Origin: Paenibacillus rhizophilus
GTDB lineage: Bacteria > Bacillota > Bacilli > Paenibacillales > Paenibacillaceae
Assembly (NCBI RefSeq): GCF_003854965.1
Contig: NZ_RQPI01000015.1
Span: 52,839-116,838 of the forward strand
Reading direction: 5' to 3'
Length of the DNA stretch: 64,000 nucleotides
The position numbers and the translations under genes were made by a program. This document shows, piece after piece, positions 49,522-57,712 of this stretch. The first letter of the stretch is position 1, and the number at the start of each line of letters is the position of its first letter. Under the pieces are notes generated by a model, which was given only the letters and a program-made list of their open reading frames with translations, was not told the DNA's origin and ran no database searches.

Positions 49522-49917
49522 ATGATTAGTGTAGGATTATTGTTGATTCGTTTGTTTATCGGTGTTGCTTTTATCGGTCATGGAGCGCAGAAGCTGTTCG
49601 GTTGGTTCGGAGGCTACGGCCCGAAGGGAACGGGCGGCTGGATGGAGTCGGTCGGCATTAAGCCGGGCGTGGCAATGGCGGTGTTGGCCGGAATTCTTGA
49701 ACTTGGAGGCGGATTGCTGTTCGCGGCGGGCCTGTTCACGCCGGTTGGAGCCGTGATGCTGATATTGGCTATGGCCGGAGCGATGAAAGTGCATTTGTCC
49801 AATGGTTTCTGGGCCACCGCAAACGGTTATGAATATCCATTGACGTTGCTTATCGTGGCTGCGGGCGTAGCGTTTGCGGGTCCCGGCTCCATTTCGCTGG
49901 ATCATCTGTTGTTCTAA
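49522..49917 (+). CDS. DoxX family membrane protein
   Basis: 131 residues with four membrane helices. LLLIRLFIGVAFIGHGAQKLFGWFGGYGPKGTGGWMESVGIKPG and LAGILELGGGLLFAAGLFTPVGAVMLILAMAGAM, then HLSNGFWATANGYEYPLTLL, are typical DoxX. Start ATG 49522 follows GGAGAGGA; the longer frame upstream would cover the operator. DoxX proteins (CatD in B. subtilis) are linked to thiol-stress and quinone resistance. In B. subtilis catD-catE is repressed by YodB/CatR; here the partner dioxygenase gene follows. Confidence 0.9.
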   Translation: MISVGLLLIRLFIGVAFIGHGAQKLFGWFGGYGPKGTGGWMESVGIKPGVAMAVLAGILELGGGLLFAAGLFTPVGAVMLILAMAGAMKVHLSNGFWATANGYEYPLTLLIVAAGVAFAGPGSISLDHLLF

Positions 49918-49963
49918 TCTGATTGACCTTCTAATTTCTAATACCGAGAGGAGAATGATTATT

Positions 49964-50914
49964 ATGACACTTCAAACTGCAGGTATTCATCATATTACAG
50001 CGTTTGTTCAGGACGCTCAGCGGAACGCGGACTTTTATGCAGGCATTCTTGGATTGCGGCTCGTGAAAAAAACAATCAATTTCGACGCCCCAGAGGTCTA
50101 TCACCTGTACTTTGGCAACGAAAGCGGCACGCCGGGAACGATCATCACATTCTTTCCTTCGCCTATAGGGCGGAAAGGTAGAATTGGCAGCGGCCAAGTC
50201 GGCGTGACGACCTATGCCGTGCCTGCCGGTTCGCTCGGATTCTGGGAAGAACGGCTGAACACCTACGGCATCTCCTATACCACCGTTCATCGCATCGGGG
50301 AGACCTATCTTTCCCTGGCTGATTACGACGGCCTGCGGGTCGAACTGGTGGAGCGTGAAGAAGGGCCTTTAAGCGCTTGGTCTTTCGGAGGAATTCCGGT
50401 AGAGCATGCCATTAAGGGATTCGGCGGAGCGGTGCTGTACAGCGCAAATCCGGCGAGCACGGAAAATACGCTGATCCATACGCTCGGATTTGACAGAATA
50501 GCTGAAGGAGACGGTTATGTACGCCTTAGAGCGGAGGGCCCGTACGGCAACATTATCGATATCAAGACCGACCCGCTGCCTCTTGGCGCAGGGGGAAGCG
50601 GTACGGTGCATCATATCGCCTGGCGCGCCAAGGACGACGCGGAGCAGCTGGAATGGAAAGACTTTGTCCAAAGCCAGGGCTTCTATCCGACGCCGGTGCA
50701 GGACCGGAATTATTTCAACGCAATTTACTTCCGTGAAGAGGGCGGCATTCTGTTCGAGATTGCGACTGATCCTCCAGGCTTTGCGAACGACGAGGATGCG
50801 GAACATCTGGGCGAAAAGCTGATGCTCCCGGCATGGTATGAGCCGCACCGGGCGGAGATTGAGCGCAATCTGGCTCCATTTCAGGTACGGGAAATTGAGG
50901 TGAAATCGAAATGA
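49964..50914 (+). CDS. Ring-cleaving extradiol dioxygenase (MhqO/MhqA type, VOC fold)
   Basis: 316 residues with two glyoxalase-like VOC repeats. First repeat: TAGIHHITAFVQDAQRNADFYAGILGLRLVKKTINFDAPEVYHLYFGNE; second: FGGAVLYSANPASTENTLIHTLGFDRI through GTVHHIAWRAKDDAEQLEWKD. The metal ligands are likely His in HHITAF, His in VHHIAW and Glu in GGILFEIATDPPGF. It should open hydroquinone or catechol rings. ATG 49964 is ten bases from GAGGAG; ATG 49955 is too close. It overlaps the next gene by four bases. Controlled with doxX by the MarR protein. Confidence 0.92.
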   Translation: MTLQTAGIHHITAFVQDAQRNADFYAGILGLRLVKKTINFDAPEVYHLYFGNESGTPGTIITFFPSPIGRKGRIGSGQVGVTTYAVPAGSLGFWEERLNTYGISYTTVHRIGETYLSLADYDGLRVELVEREEGPLSAWSFGGIPVEHAIKGFGGAVLYSANPASTENTLIHTLGFDRIAEGDGYVRLRAEGPYGNIIDIKTDPLPLGAGGSGTVHHIAWRAKDDAEQLEWKDFVQSQGFYPTPVQDRNYFNAIYFREEGGILFEIATDPPGFANDEDAEHLGEKLMLPAWYEPHRAEIERNLAPFQVREIEVKSK

Positions 50915-51519
50915 ATCATATCTTCCGGCAAGGTTCCGACCCGAACAAGCCGACGCTGGTACTGTTTCACGGGACGGGCGGCGACGAGCATGATCTGCTG
51001 CCGCTCGCCGAAATGCTCTCACCGGGCTCTTCCCTGCTCGGAATACGTGGCAACGTGCTGGAGAACGGGATGCCCCGTTTCTTCCGCCGCCTGTCGGAGG
51101 GCGTGTTCGACGAAGCCGATCTGATTGCCCGTACGCATGAAGTGAAAGCCTTTCTGGATGAGGCGGCGGCAGAATACGGCTTCGATCCCGCCCGCCTTGT
51201 AGCCGTCGGCTATTCCAACGGCGCCAATATCGCGGGAAGTCTGCTGCTGCATTATGGGAACGTCTTTTCTTCAGCGGCGCTGCTGCATCCGATGGTTCCG
51301 CTGCGAGGGCTAACCCCGCCGTCCTTAAAAGGCGTTTCCGTCTTCATCGGTGCAGGGGTTAACGATCCGCTCATTTCGAAAGCGGAGACCGAGGAGCTTG
51401 AGGAACTGCTGTCCGGCGCGGGCGCGGATGTGACCGTGAAATGGAGCAACCAGGGACACCGGCTGAGCGCCGCCGAAGCGGAAGCGGCGAAGGATTGGCT
51501 GGACCGCCAAAGCTTTTAA
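50911..51519 (+). CDS. Alpha/beta hydrolase (MhqD-like carboxylesterase)
   Basis: 202 residues of the phospholipase/carboxylesterase group. The oxyanion region is LVLFHGTGGDEHDLLPLAEML; the nucleophile Ser is in LVAVGYSNGANIAGSLLL; the acid Asp is in VFIGAGVNDPLIS; and the base His is in WSNQGHRLSAAEA. In B. subtilis MhqD is induced by hydroquinones with the MhqO dioxygenase; the natural substrate is probably a ring-opened ester or thiol adduct, not shown. The start overlaps the dioxygenase stop (ATGA). A hairpin follows. Confidence 0.9.
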   Translation: MNHIFRQGSDPNKPTLVLFHGTGGDEHDLLPLAEMLSPGSSLLGIRGNVLENGMPRFFRRLSEGVFDEADLIARTHEVKAFLDEAAAEYGFDPARLVAVGYSNGANIAGSLLLHYGNVFSSAALLHPMVPLRGLTPPSLKGVSVFIGAGVNDPLISKAETEELEELLSGAGADVTVKWSNQGHRLSAAEAEAAKDWLDRQSF

Positions 51520-51593
51520 GGATGCGCCGGGCAATTGCTCTAGACAACTCCGGGACGTATCCGGCGCCGCTCCGTCCCGTTAATAATATAGAG

Positions 51594-51637
51594 GAACGCA
51601 GGATCATGGGCTAAAATGCCGGGCCTGCGTTCTTTTG
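51594..51637 (+). terminator. Terminator of the mhq-like operon
   Basis: GAACGCAGG and CCTGCGTTC form a stem with an internal loop, followed by TTTT. Confidence 0.75.
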
Positions 51638-51662
51638 TGATATTAATGACAAAATAATGATA

Positions 51663-51692
51663 TTGATATTTGTTTTATTTATTCCTTATGTT
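51663..51692 (+). promoter_or_regulatory. Promoter and operator of the TetR-family gene
   Basis: TTGATA (51663-51668) with TATGTT 18 bases on. The first 14 bases, TTGATATTTGTTTT, match TTGACATTTGTTTT at the SDR promoter at all but one base, which suggests the TetR protein binds both. Confidence 0.55.
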
Positions 51693-51720
51693 ATGATGTT
51701 GCAATAGAAGGGGGAGTACA

Positions 51721-51792
51721 ATGAGCGGTCGAACAATGAGTGAACAAAGAATACGAGGAACGATTGCTCTTTTTAAACACTATGACAAATGA
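51721..51792 (+). CDS. Possible 23-residue leader peptide before the TetR gene
   Basis: ATG lies eight bases after the strong AAGGGGGAG, the only good ribosome binding site here. The frame reads MSGRTMSEQRIRGTIALFKHYDK and ends TGA at 51790, overlapping the TetR start (51782) in another frame. It may couple TetR translation. Alternatively TetR once started here and a frameshift separated the two. Confidence 0.4.
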   Translation: MSGRTMSEQRIRGTIALFKHYDK

Positions 51793-52369
51793 TTTGCCAT
51801 TGACGAAAGACATGATTTTGGATGCCGCTGAGCAGGTGCTGCGTCGGTATGGACCGGATAAAACCTCCGTTACGGATATAGCCAAATTTCTCCAAGTCAG
51901 TCACGGGACGCTGTATCGGCATTTCGCGAGCAAAGCCGCTCTGCGGGAGAGCGTTACGGAGAGATGGCTGGACAAGAGCATTGCCGAGCCTTTGGAGGAG
52001 GTTGCCAACACATCCGAAGGGAGCGCTGAGGAGCAATTGCGATTGTGGCTGGAGACGCTCATAAAGAAAAAGCGGATGTATGCGGTAGATGATGCCGAAA
52101 TGTTTGTCATGTATGGAGATGTTACGCTGGCATCAGGCGACATGATCACGATGCATATCAATCGTCTGATGAAGCAGATTGCATTAATCATCGAACGCGG
52201 CATGCGGATGGGCGAGTTCAAGCCGGGCTCGGCTGATGCCATTGCAAGGGCTGTGTTTCTGGCAACATTGATATTCCATCATCCTTCCCATGCCCATGAG
52301 TGGGCATCGGAGAGAATCGACGAAGACTTTAATACGGTATGGCAATTGCTTCTTTCCGGGATTAAGTAG
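51782..52369 (+). CDS. TetR/AcrR-family regulator
   Basis: 195 residues from ATG 51782. Helix-turn-helix region: ILDAAEQVLRRYGPDKTSVTDIAKFLQVSHGTLYRHFASKAALRESVTERWLD, the standard TetR N-terminus. The ligand-binding part (about residues 55-195) ends with FLATLIFHHPSHAHEWASERIDEDFNTVWQLLLSGIK. There is no ribosome binding site before 51782; a GTG at 51740 in the same frame is the alternative, while the Shine-Dalgarno serves a small overlapping frame. Probably represses itself and the two SDR genes downstream, whose promoter carries the same motif. Confidence 0.88.
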   Translation: MTNDLPLTKDMILDAAEQVLRRYGPDKTSVTDIAKFLQVSHGTLYRHFASKAALRESVTERWLDKSIAEPLEEVANTSEGSAEEQLRLWLETLIKKKRMYAVDDAEMFVMYGDVTLASGDMITMHINRLMKQIALIIERGMRMGEFKPGSADAIARAVFLATLIFHHPSHAHEWASERIDEDFNTVWQLLLSGIK

Positions 52370-52524
52370 AATGCGCCTTTTAGAAACAGGTCAGGTTTCC
52401 TGATGTTTGTTTCTAAGAGGCGTATTTTTTTCGTCAGTGAGGACGCGCAAAAGGCATTCGGCAGCGGATGACGAGCTTCGGACGTCGTTCAAATAAATAA
52501 ATGACAAAAAAACGATTTTGTTAG

Positions 52525-52553
52525 TTGACATTTGTTTTGTGTCATTCTATAAT
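52525..52553 (+). promoter_or_regulatory. Consensus promoter of the SDR pair with TetR operator in the spacer
   Basis: TTGACA (52525-52530), 17 bases, TATAAT (52548-52553): a perfect sigma-A consensus. TGACA-tttgttttg-TGTCA (52526-52544) is an inverted repeat overlapping the -35 and filling the spacer, an ideal place for a repressor. The shared core with the tetR promoter points to the TetR protein. Confidence 0.85.
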
Positions 52554-52644
52554 CAAGTCATCAAGAACAATAAGAAGACGCAAACGAGATTTTGGACGAT
52601 AAGGCACAGCCCAAGCCACCCCCCAAAAAAAGGAGATGTTAAAC

Positions 52645-53550
52645 ATGAATCAAAGCAAAAAGAGCATTGTGCTCGTAACGGGCGCAGGTACCGGAATCGG
52701 AAATTTATCTGCTCGTACGCTCGCCGCTGCCGGACATACTGTATACGCCAGCATGCGCGACGTAGAGGGGCGCAATGCGTCGAAAGCGAAAGCCCTTCAG
52801 GAATACGCCGCAGTGAACGGCTACAAGATTAAGGCCGTGGAGCTGGACGTGCTTTCGCAGGAATCCGCGGATCGCGCGGTGCAGACGATCATTAAGGAGC
52901 AGGGACAACTGGACGTTGTGATGCACAATGCCGGCCACTTGGTCGTCGGGGTTGTCGAAGCGTTCTCGCCGGAAGAAATGGTCAAGGTGTTCGATACGAA
53001 TGTCCTGGGTACGCAGAGGGTTAACCGGGCGGCGCTGCCGTACATGAGGGCGCAGCAATCCGGCCTGCTGCTCTGGATCAGCAGCACGACCGTACGCGGC
53101 GGCTTCCCGCCGTTCCTTGGACCTTATGTAGCCGCCAAAGCCGCTATGGACTCCCTGGCCCAGACCATGGCTTACGAAGTTGCTAAGTTCGGCATCGAAA
53201 CGTCATTTGTCGTACCCGGCGCTTTTACGCAAGGGACGTCCCATTTTCCAAGCGCGGGCCATCCTCAGGACGAGAAGACCTCGGCAGCGTATGACCGCAT
53301 TAACTACCTGCTTGACGAGGTAGGGGACCGCTTGAGCGCCTTGACTCCCCCTGAAGCGGACCCGCAAGCGGTCGCGGACGAAGTGGCCCGAATCGTCGGC
53401 CTGCCGGCTGGAAGCCGTCCGGCACGTTCGGTCATCGATTTTGTGAATGACGGCGCGGCCGAAGTGACGGAGCTGTCGGAGAAGCTGCGCATTGAATTCT
53501 TGCATCGCATTGGTTTGGAGGAGCTGTTGAAACCGGCGGTTTTGCAGTAA
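52645..53550 (+). CDS. Short-chain dehydrogenase/reductase
   Basis: 301 residues, classical-type SDR. Cofactor site VLVTGAGTGIGNLSARTLAAAG (TGxxxGIG), then VVMHNAGHLVVG (NAG), catalytic Ser in LLLWISSTTVRGG and YVAAKAAMDSL (Tyr-x-x-x-Lys). The long C-terminal part with VDFVNDGAAEV is common to the MhqX/oxidoreductases of this group. ATG 52645 has AAAGGAGAT nine bases upstream; an ATG at 52636 is too close. A second SDR follows 63 bases on. Substrate unknown; expression probably released when the TetR ligand appears. Confidence 0.9.
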   Translation: MNQSKKSIVLVTGAGTGIGNLSARTLAAAGHTVYASMRDVEGRNASKAKALQEYAAVNGYKIKAVELDVLSQESADRAVQTIIKEQGQLDVVMHNAGHLVVGVVEAFSPEEMVKVFDTNVLGTQRVNRAALPYMRAQQSGLLLWISSTTVRGGFPPFLGPYVAAKAAMDSLAQTMAYEVAKFGIETSFVVPGAFTQGTSHFPSAGHPQDEKTSAAYDRINYLLDEVGDRLSALTPPEADPQAVADEVARIVGLPAGSRPARSVIDFVNDGAAEVTELSEKLRIEFLHRIGLEELLKPAVLQ

Positions 53551-53613
53551 TCAATTGCTTTTTAAATGAAGTGAGAAATCAATAAACAAAACAAAAAAAG
53601 GATGGGATATACA

Positions 53614-54357
53614 ATGGAAAAGAATCTTGCAGGCAAAGTCGCTTTGGTAACGGGTGCATCAAGAGGAATGGGGCAAAAAATCGCGGAGGAGCTGGCTTCG
53701 CACGGCGCGAAGGTTGTTGTCAATTACGCGAGCAGCCCGGCAAAAGCGGAGGATGTGGTAGCCGGCATCAAGCGTAATGGCGGAGAAGCGGTGGCGATTC
53801 AAGCCGATATCAGCAAGGTTGCCGAGGTCGAGAGCTTGTTCAAGAAGACGCTGGACGTCTACGGGCAGGTGGACATCCTCGTTAACAACGCGGGCATCAT
53901 GATTACCAAACCTCTCTTGAGTACTACGGAGGAAGACTTCGACAAGCAGTTTGCGATTAATGTTAAAGGGACGTTCTTTGCTATCCAGCAGGCGGCGCTG
54001 CACATGAAGGAGAATGGACGCATTATTAACTTCTCTACATCGGTGACGGGCCAGATGTTCCCGGCTTACAGTTCCTATGCCGGAACGAAGGGAGCCGTGG
54101 AGCAGTTCACCCGTCAGCTCGCTAAAGAGCTCGGACCGAAAGGGATTACCATTAATGCGGTTGCGCCCGGTCCGGTGAACACGGAGCTCTTTACTGTAGG
54201 AAAGACGGAGGAGCAGATCAAAGCGGTGGGCAGTACTAATTCGTTCGGGCGCTTGGCCGAGCCGGAAGACATTTCGAGTGTAGTCCTGTTTCTGGCCAGT
54301 CCGGAATCCCAGTGGGTGACGGGGCAGACCGTTCGTGTTAATGGCGGATTTATTTAA
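53614..54357 (+). CDS. Short-chain dehydrogenase/reductase, FabG-like
   Basis: 247 residues. LAGKVALVTGASRGMGQKIAEELASHGAKVVVNYASSPAKAEDV (NADPH-preferring start), ILVNNAGIMITKPL, catalytic Ser in IINFSTSVTGQMFPAYSSYAGTKGAVEQFTRQLAKELGPKGITINAVAPGPVNTEL with Tyr-x-x-x-Lys, and C-terminal VTGQTVRVNGGF. Similar to glucose/other 3-ketoacyl reductase-like SDRs. ATG 53614 is about 12 bases from AAAGGATG; 53602 is too close. Likely transcribed with the SDR before it. Confidence 0.92.
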   Translation: MEKNLAGKVALVTGASRGMGQKIAEELASHGAKVVVNYASSPAKAEDVVAGIKRNGGEAVAIQADISKVAEVESLFKKTLDVYGQVDILVNNAGIMITKPLLSTTEEDFDKQFAINVKGTFFAIQQAALHMKENGRIINFSTSVTGQMFPAYSSYAGTKGAVEQFTRQLAKELGPKGITINAVAPGPVNTELFTVGKTEEQIKAVGSTNSFGRLAEPEDISSVVLFLASPESQWVTGQTVRVNGGFI

Positions 54358-54437
54358 ACAGTAACAAGTTAAGGCCGCCCAGCGGGATGGATGAGAGGAA
54401 TTATTCCGGGGTCTTATATTCAGCATGGAATGGGAAG

Positions 54438-54491
54438 AAAAAAGCAGCGGCAGCTCCCGGACGTGAAACAATGTCCTGGGGGCGCCGCTGC
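54438..54491 (-). terminator. Terminator of the membrane glycosyltransferase gene
   Basis: GCAGCGGC and GCCGCTGC, with GGAC/GTCC inside, form a stable stem; on the - strand it is followed by a run of T. Confidence 0.75.
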
Positions 54492-54522
54492 GTTCCGTTA
54501 GTGGGATCTGCTGCAAGTAAGG

Positions 54523-56268
54523 TTACAACCGCTCCGGTAGGAGAGCCGCCTCGAGATTTGGGACATCATTGTGCTGCCGCGACCGGTCTAGCATCACCTT
54601 AACGAGCATAATGCATAGGGCAATGTTAAGCAGCGCCGAGAAGAACAGCAGGAAGCCGACATGGCCGTCGCGGCTCGTGTAGCCGAAGTAGACGGCATAC
54701 GTATTGAGGAAGATTGTGGCGCTGTAGCCGAAGGCCATCCACAGGAGACGCTTGTCTTTGAAATAAGCGTAGGCAAGCAGCGCCAGCGCCGCCGCCGGGA
54801 ATAAATAGCGCTCATGCATGCTTGACGAGAAGGTGAATACGCCCGATATCAGCAGCAGGGCAGACAGCGAGGCGAACGCCGCGCTGCGGCTGCGCAAGTA
54901 GCACCAGCCCGACAGGAGCGTGGCGGCAACGATAAAGATTAAGCCCCAAACATGGTAGCTGAAGAGCAGGAACGTGGATGAAGAGTCCTCGTAATTGGCT
55001 CCCAGCAGCCCGAACAGATTAAAGGCGTTCACCGAAGCGTAAGGGTACTCATTCACCGTGCCGCTGTACAGCTGATAGAGCCACAGCGGACTCTTGCCTG
55101 AAGAGAAGGGCAGCGCGGCAATAATGGTTGTCACGGCGGCAATCGCCGCCGCTTTCAGCCAAGGCCACGGCTTGCCCGTCCGGAGAAGCGCGAACAGCAG
55201 CACCGGCGTATAGATGATGCCCTGCGGCTTCATCAGAATCGAGAGGGTCAGGAAAAAGGCCGCCCAGCCGAGCTTCTGCCGGGTCATCGCCAACACGGAC
55301 GCGATTACGATCATCGTGAAGAAGGAATCGACCTGCCCCCAGAACGTGGCGTTGATGAGCACTGCCGGGTTGAACATGTAAAACCCGGCAATCAAGAAGG
55401 CCGTCTCGAATCGGAGATAGCGGCTTGCCGCCTTATACAGCAGACCGGCGGTAACCGCATCCGCGATAATGGAAGGAAGCTTGATCAGCGTCAGGAAATA
55501 GGGCGCGATCTGCGGCAGCGTCACGATTTTGCCGGTGGCGTACAGGATGTACATATACAGCGGCGGATAATCGCTGGAGCTGGTGTCGTAAAAAGTGCCG
55601 AGGCTTTTTGCCGCGGCCTGCGCCCAGGTTGTAAAAAAGTGGATGTCGCCCCGATACCCGGAAATCCAGGGGGCGGCGGCAAGCTTCAGGCACAGGCCCG
55701 CGGCAAGCAGCAGGCCGACGACGAGCCTTCTGCGGCTCTCGTTAATGCGCAGCTTGCCGGCCTTCGCATAATAGAAGGCCGCCGCCAGCAGCCCGGCGAA
55801 CATCGCAGCGTATACGGCCAGCGCCGTTCCGTACTGGCCGTCGCTTCCGAATCCGCCTCCGCTGAAACGGCCCCCGCCGTTCATTCCGGCAGGACGCGCG
55901 AATCCGGAGCCGGCAGCCGCTCCTTGGCCGGAGCCGGGGGCGCTTCCTTCGGCGGCGCTCTGTGCCTCGCCCGCCGTATCGCTCCGGCGGCCGTTCCCGG
56001 AGCCGGAGGCCGCACTGGCCCCGCTGCTTCCGTCCGTGGCGCTCTGCTGCCCCGCGGCCTGCGATCCGTTCCGGCTCCCCGGGAACGCGCCTCTCTCGCC
56101 GCTGCGGAATGAGGCTCCTTCGCCGCCGCGCCACTGCATGCCAAAGCCGGTATCGGCGGAGGCTCCGCTGCCGCTCACTTTTGCCAGAGAATATATGCAA
56201 ACGCCCAGAGATATCAGCAGCGCCAGGGTCAGGCCGGCGATCCATTTATGATTTTTGAGCAAATTCAT
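54523..56268 (-). CDS. GT-C type membrane glycosyltransferase with Gly/Ser-rich insert
   Basis: 581 residues with 11 to 13 membrane helices. After the first helix (WIAGLTLALLISLGVCIYSLA) comes about 110 residues of Gly, Ser, Ala and Arg low-complexity sequence, then the membrane core. GDIHFFTTWAQAAAKSL and SDYPPLYMYILYATGKI, then NPAVLINATFWGQVDSFFT and LSILMKPQGIIYTPVLLF, resemble polyprenyl-phosphate-sugar-dependent (GT39/GT87-like) transferases; the acidic pair GD in the first outer loop is the likely catalytic Asp. SSMHERYLFPAAAL is also typical. Acceptor unknown. The insert lies outside the membrane. Single-gene unit. Confidence 0.82.
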   Translation of the reverse strand: MNLLKNHKWIAGLTLALLISLGVCIYSLAKVSGSGASADTGFGMQWRGGEGASFRSGERGAFPGSRNGSQAAGQQSATDGSSGASAASGSGNGRRSDTAGEAQSAAEGSAPGSGQGAAAGSGFARPAGMNGGGRFSGGGFGSDGQYGTALAVYAAMFAGLLAAAFYYAKAGKLRINESRRRLVVGLLLAAGLCLKLAAAPWISGYRGDIHFFTTWAQAAAKSLGTFYDTSSSDYPPLYMYILYATGKIVTLPQIAPYFLTLIKLPSIIADAVTAGLLYKAASRYLRFETAFLIAGFYMFNPAVLINATFWGQVDSFFTMIVIASVLAMTRQKLGWAAFFLTLSILMKPQGIIYTPVLLFALLRTGKPWPWLKAAAIAAVTTIIAALPFSSGKSPLWLYQLYSGTVNEYPYASVNAFNLFGLLGANYEDSSSTFLLFSYHVWGLIFIVAATLLSGWCYLRSRSAAFASLSALLLISGVFTFSSSMHERYLFPAAALALLAYAYFKDKRLLWMAFGYSATIFLNTYAVYFGYTSRDGHVGFLLFFSALLNIALCIMLVKVMLDRSRQHNDVPNLEAALLPERL

Positions 56269-56473
56269 TGCTTCTCTCCTCTCATTCGAATGCTGGACTC
56301 ATTATAAAAGCAGGACCTTAAGATATGCTGAATGGCCGGGGATCATCTCGGCGGATGCGAAGCGGCCCAGGCTTTAGGCATGATACTTGGCATTGAACTT
56401 TTGGGCCCCCTTCGTTTAGTATGAAGAGACACAAAAAAACAGCAGCATGTGGTTGCAACGGAAAGGTAGAAAA

Positions 56474-57712
56474 ATGGATATAACCTCTAAAGCAAGCAGG
56501 CTTGAACTGGCCGACATCCGGTCTTCACGGAAGCTGAGACTTCAGCTGGCCGTTATTCTGGGCGCTGTCGCCACCATCGGCCCGCTGTCGATTGACATGT
56601 ATCTGCCCGCACTTCCCGGGCTGGGAAGATCGTTCAACACTTCGCCCGCGCTCGTTCAGCTCAGCCTGAGCTGCTTCCTGATCGGACTGGCGCTCGGGCA
56701 GCTGTTCGCGGGGCCGCTGAGCGATGTGTACGGACGCCGCCCCCCGCTGATGATCGGCATGTCCGTATACGCTCTGTCCTCGCTGCTCTGCGCATTCAGC
56801 CCATCCATCGGCTTTTTGGTGGTGATGCGCCTGATCCAGGGTCTGTCCGGCTCGGTGGGAGTCGTCATTTCGCGCGCCGCCGTCCGTGATCTCTATTCGG
56901 GTTCCGAGCTGACCCGTTTTTTTGCCCTATTAATGATCGTCAACGGCCTCGGGCCGATCGCGGCGCCGGTGATCGGCGGCCAACTGCTGCGGTTTACGAC
57001 TTGGCAGGGCGTTTTTTTCGTGCTGTTCGCAGCGGGCGTCATTTTTTGCCTGACCATCTGGCTGCGTCTGCCGGAGACCCTGCCGCCGGAGCGCCGTTCC
57101 AAGGGAGGACTTAAGGAAACGCTGACGACCTTTGGGAAGCTTCTGCGCAATCCTGGGTTTATGGGTTATGTCCTGTCGCAAAGCTTTGTCTTCGGGGCGA
57201 TGTTCGCCTATATTTCGGGATCATCTTTCGTACTGCAAAATATTTTCGGCGTATCTCCGCAAATGTACAGTCTGATCTTTGCCGTCAACGGCCTCGGCAT
57301 CGTCATTGCCGGGCAAGTCGCCGGACGTTTATCGGGCCAGCTGGGGGAGAGAGGCGTGCTTGTATGGGGGCTCCTTCAGAGCTCATTGGGCGGCTTGCTC
57401 CTGCTGTATTCGATATTGACCGAAGGCGGGCTTGCGCTGCTGCTGATTGCGCTGTTCGCTGTCGTATCCAGCGTGGGACTCGTGGGGACGACCACCTTTT
57501 CGCTGGCGATGCAGGATCAGGGAGAGAATGCGGGGAGCGCCTCCGCGATGCTTGGACTGCTTCCGCTGCTGATGGGCGGGCTGGTGTCCCCGCTTGTCGG
57601 CTTGGGAGGCGGAGAAACGGCGCTGCCGATGGGAATGGTGATCGCGGGCGCAGGCATCTGCTCCGTTCTATCGTACAGCCTGCTGGTGAGAAGAAAGGGG
57701 CGCTTGGAGTGA
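56474..57712 (+). CDS. Multidrug MFS transporter, Bcr/CflA type
   Basis: 412 residues, twelve helices. QLAVILGAVATIGPLSIDMYLPALPGLG is the Bcr/CflA start, with LALGQLFAGPLSDVYGRRPPLMIGM carrying the MFS motif A and RLIQGLSGSVGVVISRAAVRDLY motif C region. ATG 56474 follows AAAGG; an upstream in-frame ATG lacks a site. Exports drugs such as bicyclomycin or chloramphenicol in relatives. Its TGA stop overlaps the GTG start of the following DMT transporter, so the two are translated together. Confidence 0.93.
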   Translation: MDITSKASRLELADIRSSRKLRLQLAVILGAVATIGPLSIDMYLPALPGLGRSFNTSPALVQLSLSCFLIGLALGQLFAGPLSDVYGRRPPLMIGMSVYALSSLLCAFSPSIGFLVVMRLIQGLSGSVGVVISRAAVRDLYSGSELTRFFALLMIVNGLGPIAAPVIGGQLLRFTTWQGVFFVLFAAGVIFCLTIWLRLPETLPPERRSKGGLKETLTTFGKLLRNPGFMGYVLSQSFVFGAMFAYISGSSFVLQNIFGVSPQMYSLIFAVNGLGIVIAGQVAGRLSGQLGERGVLVWGLLQSSLGGLLLLYSILTEGGLALLLIALFAVVSSVGLVGTTTFSLAMQDQGENAGSASAMLGLLPLLMGGLVSPLVGLGGGETALPMGMVIAGAGICSVLSYSLLVRRKGRLE

